A DNA stretch of 27,702 nucleotides from Wolinella sp052173415 (lineage in GTDB: Bacteria; Campylobacterota; Campylobacteria; Campylobacterales; Helicobacteraceae), in the NCBI GenBank assembly GCA_052173415.1, contig JBQMYQ010000022.1:1-27702 (forward strand), given 5' to 3'. The translations under genes and the position numbers were made by a program. Shown here one piece after another: positions 23,756 to 27,702 of this stretch. Position 1 is the stretch's first letter. Every line of letters begins with the position of its first letter. The notes under the pieces were generated by a model. The model did no database searches and was not told the origin of the DNA. It saw nothing but the letters and a program-made list of their open reading frames with translations.

Positions 23756-25132
23756 ATGAAGAGAAAATCACGATTCCCGCTATTTCTTACCTTGGGTTTG
23801 CTTTTAGGGGCGGTCTTTTGGCTTCATGACGCAAAAGAGTTTGATAAAAATGCGCCACAAATTGACGCGCCCAAAAAAATATTTTGGAATTTTCAAGAAC
23901 CTCTTAAAATATCCTTAAAAGATCGGAACGGAATCAGAAATTATCGCCTCTATGAGCTCAAAAATGGCGAGAGAAACCTCCTTGAGAGCGTTGATCTTGA
24001 TGGATCAAAACAACAGGTGATGTTTGAGATTCCCGCGCCAAAAAATGCGACATCAACGCCCAAATCTCCGCTTGAATTTGAGATTGAGAGCACGGATAGG
24101 AGCTGGTGGAATTTTTTCAAAGGCAACACCGCTACGCATAAAATTACCGCGATCGTCGATACCAAACGCCCTGTTTTGCAGCTCATTGCGCACTCTTATG
24201 GGATCACAAAAGGTGGGAGTGCGCTAGTGATTTTCCGCGCGGAAGATGAATTTTTAAGCCACATCAAAGTGAGTAACGGCAAGGAGAATTTTTCCGCAAA
24301 GCCTTTCTACAAAGAGGGCTACTATGCCGCTCTCATCGCATGGCCTATCACGCAAGAGGAGCTAAATGCCAAGATCACAGTGGCGGATTTGGCGGGGAAT
24401 CTCGCGGTAAGTAACGTCAATTTCGTTCGCAACAACAAAAACTACCGCCAATCGCAGCTAAAACTTAAAGATAACTTCATTGATGGCAAAATCTCCGCGC
24501 TTATACAGGAGATTAACGAGCGTGCGCTGGAATCCTTTGAAAATGGCGTGGAAAAATTTAAATACATCAACGAGGAGGTGCGCGCGAGCAACGAGCAAAT
24601 CATCGCGCAAATCTCGCGCAAAGCAGTGGCAGGAAATGCACTGGGTGCGGAATTTGCACCGCTTCCTTTTTATCCGTTGCGACATGCGGCAGTGGTGGCG
24701 AATTTCGGTGATCATCGCTTCTTTGAGTATGGGGGCAAAATCGTAAGCGAGTCCCACCATTTGGGGCTAGATTTGGCAAGCGTGAAAAACGCGCCCATAT
24801 TTTCCACAAACAAGGGAGCGGTTCTCTTTACCGGATTCCTAGGAATCTATGGCAACATCGTGCTGATCGACCATGGGTTGGGGCTTTCGACCCTCTATGC
24901 GCACATGTCTGAAATCAACGTGCAAAAGGGCGAAAGCATCGCAGCGGGGACAATCATAGGTAAAACTGGAATCAGCGGGCTCGCGCTAGGCGATCATCTC
25001 CATTTTGGTATCATCGTGCAAGGGAAAGAGGTGAGTTGCATTGAGTGGATGGACGCTCGCTGGATTAAGGAGAATATCCTTGATGTGCTCGCGCGCGGGA
25101 GAAATTTCATCGATTCCCAAGGAGTGAAGTGA
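23756..25132 (+). CDS. membrane-anchored M23 (LytM) peptidase
   Basis: 458 residues. One N-terminal membrane anchor (about 7-24), a long periplasmic region that includes a beta-rich part (about 40-225) and a helical part (235-290), then the LytM domain (about 325-440). Zinc ligands are all present: HHLGLD (His335, Asp339), the LYAHM block with His383, and HLH (His414, His416), so it should be an active endopeptidase cutting peptidoglycan cross-links. Such enzymes set cell shape (the Csd proteins of H. pylori) or assist division. Its stop overlaps minC by one base, so it is coupled to a division-site regulator, which suggests a role near the septum. The exact orthologue is not assigned. Confidence 0.88.
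   Translation: MKRKSRFPLFLTLGLLLGAVFWLHDAKEFDKNAPQIDAPKKIFWNFQEPLKISLKDRNGIRNYRLYELKNGERNLLESVDLDGSKQQVMFEIPAPKNATSTPKSPLEFEIESTDRSWWNFFKGNTATHKITAIVDTKRPVLQLIAHSYGITKGGSALVIFRAEDEFLSHIKVSNGKENFSAKPFYKEGYYAALIAWPITQEELNAKITVADLAGNLAVSNVNFVRNNKNYRQSQLKLKDNFIDGKISALIQEINERALESFENGVEKFKYINEEVRASNEQIIAQISRKAVAGNALGAEFAPLPFYPLRHAAVVANFGDHRFFEYGGKIVSESHHLGLDLASVKNAPIFSTNKGAVLFTGFLGIYGNIVLIDHGLGLSTLYAHMSEINVQKGESIAAGTIIGKTGISGLALGDHLHFGIIVQGKEVSCIEWMDARWIKENILDVLARGRNFIDSQGVK
24834..24847. repeat. palindrome of fused GGAATC motifs
   Basis: GATTCCTAGGAATC is a perfect 14-base palindrome formed by two head-to-head GGAATC copies, inside the M23 peptidase gene. Confidence 0.85.
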
Positions 25133-25710
25133 TGGTAAGAGCAAAACAAAAAAGCGTGCGCGTCTTTGTTTTTGAAGAATCTACGAGTGAGGAGATGATC
25201 GCGTATCTGCGAAAAAATGCAATCCTCCTGCGCTCCTATCTGTTGCTTTTTAAAGGAAAATTGCAAAAGGAAGTGCAAGAGTGCTTAAATGCCGAAGGTT
25301 TGCGCTTTTTGGAGGAGTTTGAGAGCAAAGAGAGCGGGAATCCTGAGCCAAATAGCCTCGATGAGATGCCCTCTATTAAGTCCTCGCCCAAAAAAGAGGA
25401 GAGAGGGCCTATTCCTACGCTTGTTCTGCGCCGCACCGTGCGGAGTGGGGAGGAGATTATCGCCGCGGGTGATGTGAGCATTTTTGGGCGCATTAATAGC
25501 GGAGCTAGGATCTGCGCGCAGGGGAATGTTCAAATCTTTGGCGAGGTGCAGGGCGTCGTGGAGTGCGAGGGCGAATATATGATTTTGGGTAAAATTACCC
25601 AAGGGAGCGTGCTTTTTGGCGGGGAAATTCTCGATTCTTCGCTGTTTTGTGGCGCACTCAAAGAGGTCTATCTTCATGATGGTTCAGTCGTGATTAAGGA
25701 GATAACATGA
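25132..25710 (+). CDS. minC: septum site-determining protein MinC
   Basis: 192 residues from the ATG at 25132 (AAGGAG seven bases upstream); a GTG at 25129 is in frame. The C-terminal half (about 98-192) is the right-handed beta-helix of MinC, with Gly-spaced turns in GDVSIFGRINSGARI, GNVQIFGEVQGVVECEGEY and GKITQGSVLFGGEIL. The N-terminal half is divergent, as usual in the group. MinC with MinD inhibits FtsZ assembly away from mid-cell. It overlaps both neighbours: TGATG with the peptidase and ATGA with lpxC. Confidence 0.9.
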   Translation: MVRAKQKSVRVFVFEESTSEEMIAYLRKNAILLRSYLLLFKGKLQKEVQECLNAEGLRFLEEFESKESGNPEPNSLDEMPSIKSSPKKEERGPIPTLVLRRTVRSGEEIIAAGDVSIFGRINSGARICAQGNVQIFGEVQGVVECEGEYMILGKITQGSVLFGGEILDSSLFCGALKEVYLHDGSVVIKEIT

Positions 25711-26603
25711 GGCAACAAACCATAGGAAAAGCCGTCGAAATCGTGGGAATCGGGCTACATAAAGGCGTGCCCGTCCATTTGACCTTAGAGCCCTTGCCCG
25801 AGAATAGCGGCATTGTCTTTTTCCGACGCGATGTGGGCGTAAGTATCCCGCTGGATCCCAAAAACATCATCGACACGACGATGGCGACGGTGCTCGGGAA
25901 GGAGGGCGCGAGAATCTCCACCATCGAGCACCTGCTCTCCGCGGTCTATGCCTATGGCGTGGATAATCTCAAAATCTCCCTTGATAACGAAGAAGTGCCG
26001 ATTATGGACGGGAGCAGTATTGGCTTTTGCATGCTCCTTGATGAGGCGGAAATCGTGAGCCAAAAGCTCCCCAAGCAGGCACTGAAAATTAAAAACCCTA
26101 TCGAGGTCAAAGATGGCGAAAAATTCGTGCAACTGCGCCCTAGTGATGAGAGCGTGTTTGATTTTTCCATTCGCTTTGATCACCCCGCAATCCGTGAGCA
26201 ATCCTATAAATTCCATTTTTCAACCAAAGCTTACAAGGAGGAAATCGCGCGTGCAAGGACGTTTGGCTTCGCTCATGAGGTGCAGTATCTGCGAAGCAAA
26301 GGGCTTGCGCTCGGTGGCTCACTTGCAAACGCCATCGTGCTTGATGAGCGGGGAATCCTAAACAAAGAGGGTTTGCGCTACAAAGAGGAGTTCGTGCGCC
26401 ACAAAATCCTTGATGCAATCGGTGACATGGCACTTTTGGGACTTCCGATTATCGGCACTTACGTATCATGTGCGGGCAGCCATCGGCTAAATCACCTGCT
26501 CACCAAGGAGCTCCTCGCTAGCGAGGAATCGTATGAAATCATCTCGCTAGGCGATGAGGTCGCGTCTGAAGCGGTGGAGAAAATCTACGCTACCGATGAA
26601 TGA
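25707..26603 (+). CDS. lpxC: UDP-3-O-acyl-N-acetylglucosamine deacetylase
   Basis: 298 residues, standard length. Zinc-binding His75 in TIEHLLSA, with Glu74 as the general base, His232 and Asp236 in HKILD, and the catalytic His259 in GSHRLNH; TFGF and MDGSS are also conserved. It carries out the committed step of lipid A synthesis. It overlaps minC at its 5' end and the tsaB-like gene at its 3' end. The minC-lpxC order is as in H. pylori. Confidence 0.97.
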   Translation: MRQQTIGKAVEIVGIGLHKGVPVHLTLEPLPENSGIVFFRRDVGVSIPLDPKNIIDTTMATVLGKEGARISTIEHLLSAVYAYGVDNLKISLDNEEVPIMDGSSIGFCMLLDEAEIVSQKLPKQALKIKNPIEVKDGEKFVQLRPSDESVFDFSIRFDHPAIREQSYKFHFSTKAYKEEIARARTFGFAHEVQYLRSKGLALGGSLANAIVLDERGILNKEGLRYKEEFVRHKILDAIGDMALLGLPIIGTYVSCAGSHRLNHLLTKELLASEESYEIISLGDEVASEAVEKIYATDE

Positions 26604-27048
26604 GCTACTCCTTTTTAGTGTAGATTCCCCGATTAGAGCGGGAATCTACCGCCAAAAAGCCCTCGTGCGCGCCTATGAGCGCGAAGGGAAAGTGGGCGAG
26701 GAGCTCTACACACTTTTGCGCGAGATTCTCGCATCTTACGAGCTCAGCGCACTCTATTATTTGCAAGGTCCCGGGAGCTTCACGGCGATTAAGCTTAGCT
26801 ACGTGTTCCTAAAAACCCTCTCCATTGCGCGCGCGATTCCCCTCTTTGGCGCGGATAGCTTCACCTTTAACGGCGGCGCGCCCATTCACGCCTATGGCGA
26901 TTCCTACTTTGTGAAAGAATCGGGCAAAATCACTCTGCATCGCGCTTCTGCGCCTTTGGAGAAGATTCCCTGCGAGCTCCCTGCTACGCTTGATTCCACG
27001 CTTTTCACCCCAAACCCCACGCCGCTATATATCTTGCCTGCCGTATAG
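26596..27048 (+). CDS. tsaB: TsaB-like protein (tRNA t6A synthesis)
   Basis: 150 residues from the ATG at 26596; an upstream in-frame ATG at 26554 lies inside lpxC and is less likely. The one clear motif is LQGPGSFTAIKLSYVFLKTLS, corresponding to the GPGSFTGLR segment of TsaB/YeaZ. It is much shorter than E. coli TsaB (231), and the C-terminal half is degenerate, as seen in Campylobacterota. TsaB scaffolds TsaD in making threonylcarbamoyladenosine on tRNA. It overlaps lpxC by 8 bases. The first codons contain a perfect 10-base inverted repeat built on the GGGAATC motif (26620-26649). Confidence 0.72.
   Translation: MNELLLFSVDSPIRAGIYRQKALVRAYEREGKVGEELYTLLREILASYELSALYYLQGPGSFTAIKLSYVFLKTLSIARAIPLFGADSFTFNGGAPIHAYGDSYFVKESGKITLHRASAPLEKIPCELPATLDSTLFTPNPTPLYILPAV
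26620..26649. repeat. 10-base inverted repeat of paired GATTCCC/GGGAATC at start of tsaB-like gene
   Basis: GTAGATTCCC (26620-26629) and GGGAATCTAC (26640-26649) are perfect inverted repeats around a 10-base loop, within codons 9-18 of the gene. In mRNA they would make a strong hairpin near the start codon. Confidence 0.85.
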
Positions 27049-27123
27049 GGCGGATTCCCGTAAATTAGCCCTATTTTATGCCCTTCTACCCCCGCCATCC
27101 CGCTTTAACCCTCTAATTTTGGA

Positions 27124-27129
27124 TATAAT
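27124..27129 (+). promoter_or_regulatory. -10 box for kdsB
   Basis: TATAAT in TTGGATATAATCCC, 28 bases before the kdsB ATG; transcription would start near 27136. The 109-base gap after the tsaB-like gene also holds one GATTCCC copy right after that stop. Confidence 0.55.
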
Positions 27130-27157
27130 CCCCCCATCTCAAAGCCTAGGAGAGGGT

Positions 27158-27702
27158 ATGATCCTGATTCCCGCGAGGTTAGCCTCGAGCCGATTCCCGC
27201 GCAAAATCCTCCAAGAGATCGCGGGAGTGCCGATGATTATCCGCGTCGCCAAGCGCGCTTTGGAGGTTGATGAAGTTGTAGTGGCATGCGACTCAGAGGA
27301 GGTGATGGAGCTTTGTGCGCACCACAAAATCCGCTCGCTCCTCACCTCACAAAAACACCAAAGCGGCACGGATAGGATCGCCGAGGCTGCGCATATTTTG
27401 GGGCTAGCGAGCGATGAAATCATTATTAACCTCCAAGGCGATGAGCCCTTTATTGAAGCAGAGGTGATCCGCACGCTTCAAAAGAGCATGCAAGAGGCGC
27501 AAAAGAGCTCCCGCCCGCCCTTTATGGCGAGCCTCTATCGCGTAATCACCAGAGAGGAATCGCAAGATCCAAACCTTGTCAAGGTTGTGCTGAGCCACGA
27601 TTCCCGCGCGCTCTACTTTTCACGCGCGAGCATTCCCTATCTGCGCGATTCCCTTGATGAAGACAAAAATGAATATTACGGGCATCTCGGGCTCTATGCC
27701 TA
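27158..27702 (+). CDS. kdsB: CMP-KDO synthetase, 3' end missing
   Basis: The first 181 codons are seen; the gene runs off the right edge. The ATG at 27158 has AGGAG five bases upstream. IPARLASSRFPRKIL (nucleotide-binding loop), QKHQSGTDRIAE and NLQGDEPF (Asp for metal) are diagnostic of 3-deoxy-manno-octulosonate cytidylyltransferase. It activates KDO for the LPS inner core, in the cytosol. It carries four GATTCCC copies in the visible part. It has its own promoter, separate from the lpxC chain. Confidence 0.95.
   Translation, partial: MILIPARLASSRFPRKILQEIAGVPMIIRVAKRALEVDEVVVACDSEEVMELCAHHKIRSLLTSQKHQSGTDRIAEAAHILGLASDEIIINLQGDEPFIEAEVIRTLQKSMQEAQKSSRPPFMASLYRVITREESQDPNLVKVVLSHDSRALYFSRASIPYLRDSLDEDKNEYYGHLGLYA

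Noticed and set aside
1..27702. Explaining the GGGAATC excess by general GANTC methylation alone.
   Set aside because: A methyltransferase site would not favour the GGG flank, and excess of plain GAATC without the preceding GG was much less evident by eye.
1..27702. CRISPR arrays, tRNAs, rRNA, transposases, phage genes.
   Set aside because: Scanned on both strands; no direct-repeat array, no tRNA-like T-arm with acceptor stem, no transposase or integrase motifs found.

Overview
The window comes from a member of the Helicobacteraceae (Campylobacterota), most likely a Helicobacter-type organism that is not H. pylori. Two local gene orders match what I remember of H. pylori: trpS-bioC diverging from secG-frr-pyrE-RDD gene, and moaA/mobA beside flhB. 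A third block, M23 peptidase-minC-lpxC-TsaB-like, also looks like the H. pylori arrangement. Homopolymer contingency tracts and a separately placed atpB fit the group. The base composition is more GC-rich than H. pylori. No rRNA, tRNA, insertion sequence or CRISPR array was seen.

Layout. 1-3257 (+) is a lipopolysaccharide block: a GT9 heptosyltransferase cut by the left edge, a membrane-anchored TIM-barrel-like protein, and an O-antigen ligase behind a promoter and a leader that may be structured. 3366-4388 (+) is mnmH (tRNA 2-selenouridine synthase). 4374-10398 (-) is a tightly coupled five-gene cassette: TonB-dependent receptor, TonB, ABC ATPase, ABC permease and a membrane-anchored periplasmic protein. 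10579-15320 (-) is a long housekeeping run: secG, frr, pyrE, RDD protein, MFS transporter, atpB, a small membrane protein and a ThiE/TenI-like protein. 15425-17122 (+) is bioC-trpS. 17365-17992 (+) is a small outer-membrane protein gene that is out of frame at a G13 tract. 18060-21490 (-) holds gpsA, gatB and moaA. 21575-27702 (+, apart from one thioredoxin-like gene) holds mobA, flhB, an M23 peptidase, minC, lpxC, a tsaB-like gene and the start of kdsB.

Three things stand out. First, the non-palindromic heptamer GGGAATC (GATTCCC on the other strand) occurs roughly 85 times by hand count, on both strands, in several reading frames and between genes. Chance predicts about three. Some copies form inverted pairs that make hairpins, including one between convergent genes. 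This resembles the DNA-uptake sequences of Neisseria and Pasteurellaceae, but at higher density, and may be an undescribed uptake or modification motif. Second, the receptor-TonB-ABC cassette joins an outer-membrane importer to an ABC-2-type transporter with an unusual Walker B (Asp at the catalytic Glu position); its receptor carries an in-frame G9 tract that could switch it. Third, the small outer-membrane protein at 17365 is a clear phase-variable locus, read here in the OFF state, with a T8 tract next to its ribosome binding site.

Functionally the window is dominated by envelope biology (LPS assembly, kdsB, lpxC, peptidoglycan hydrolase, secretion, outer-membrane proteins), plus tRNA modification and charging, molybdopterin synthesis and flagellar export. 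All family assignments were made by reading motifs, without database searches.
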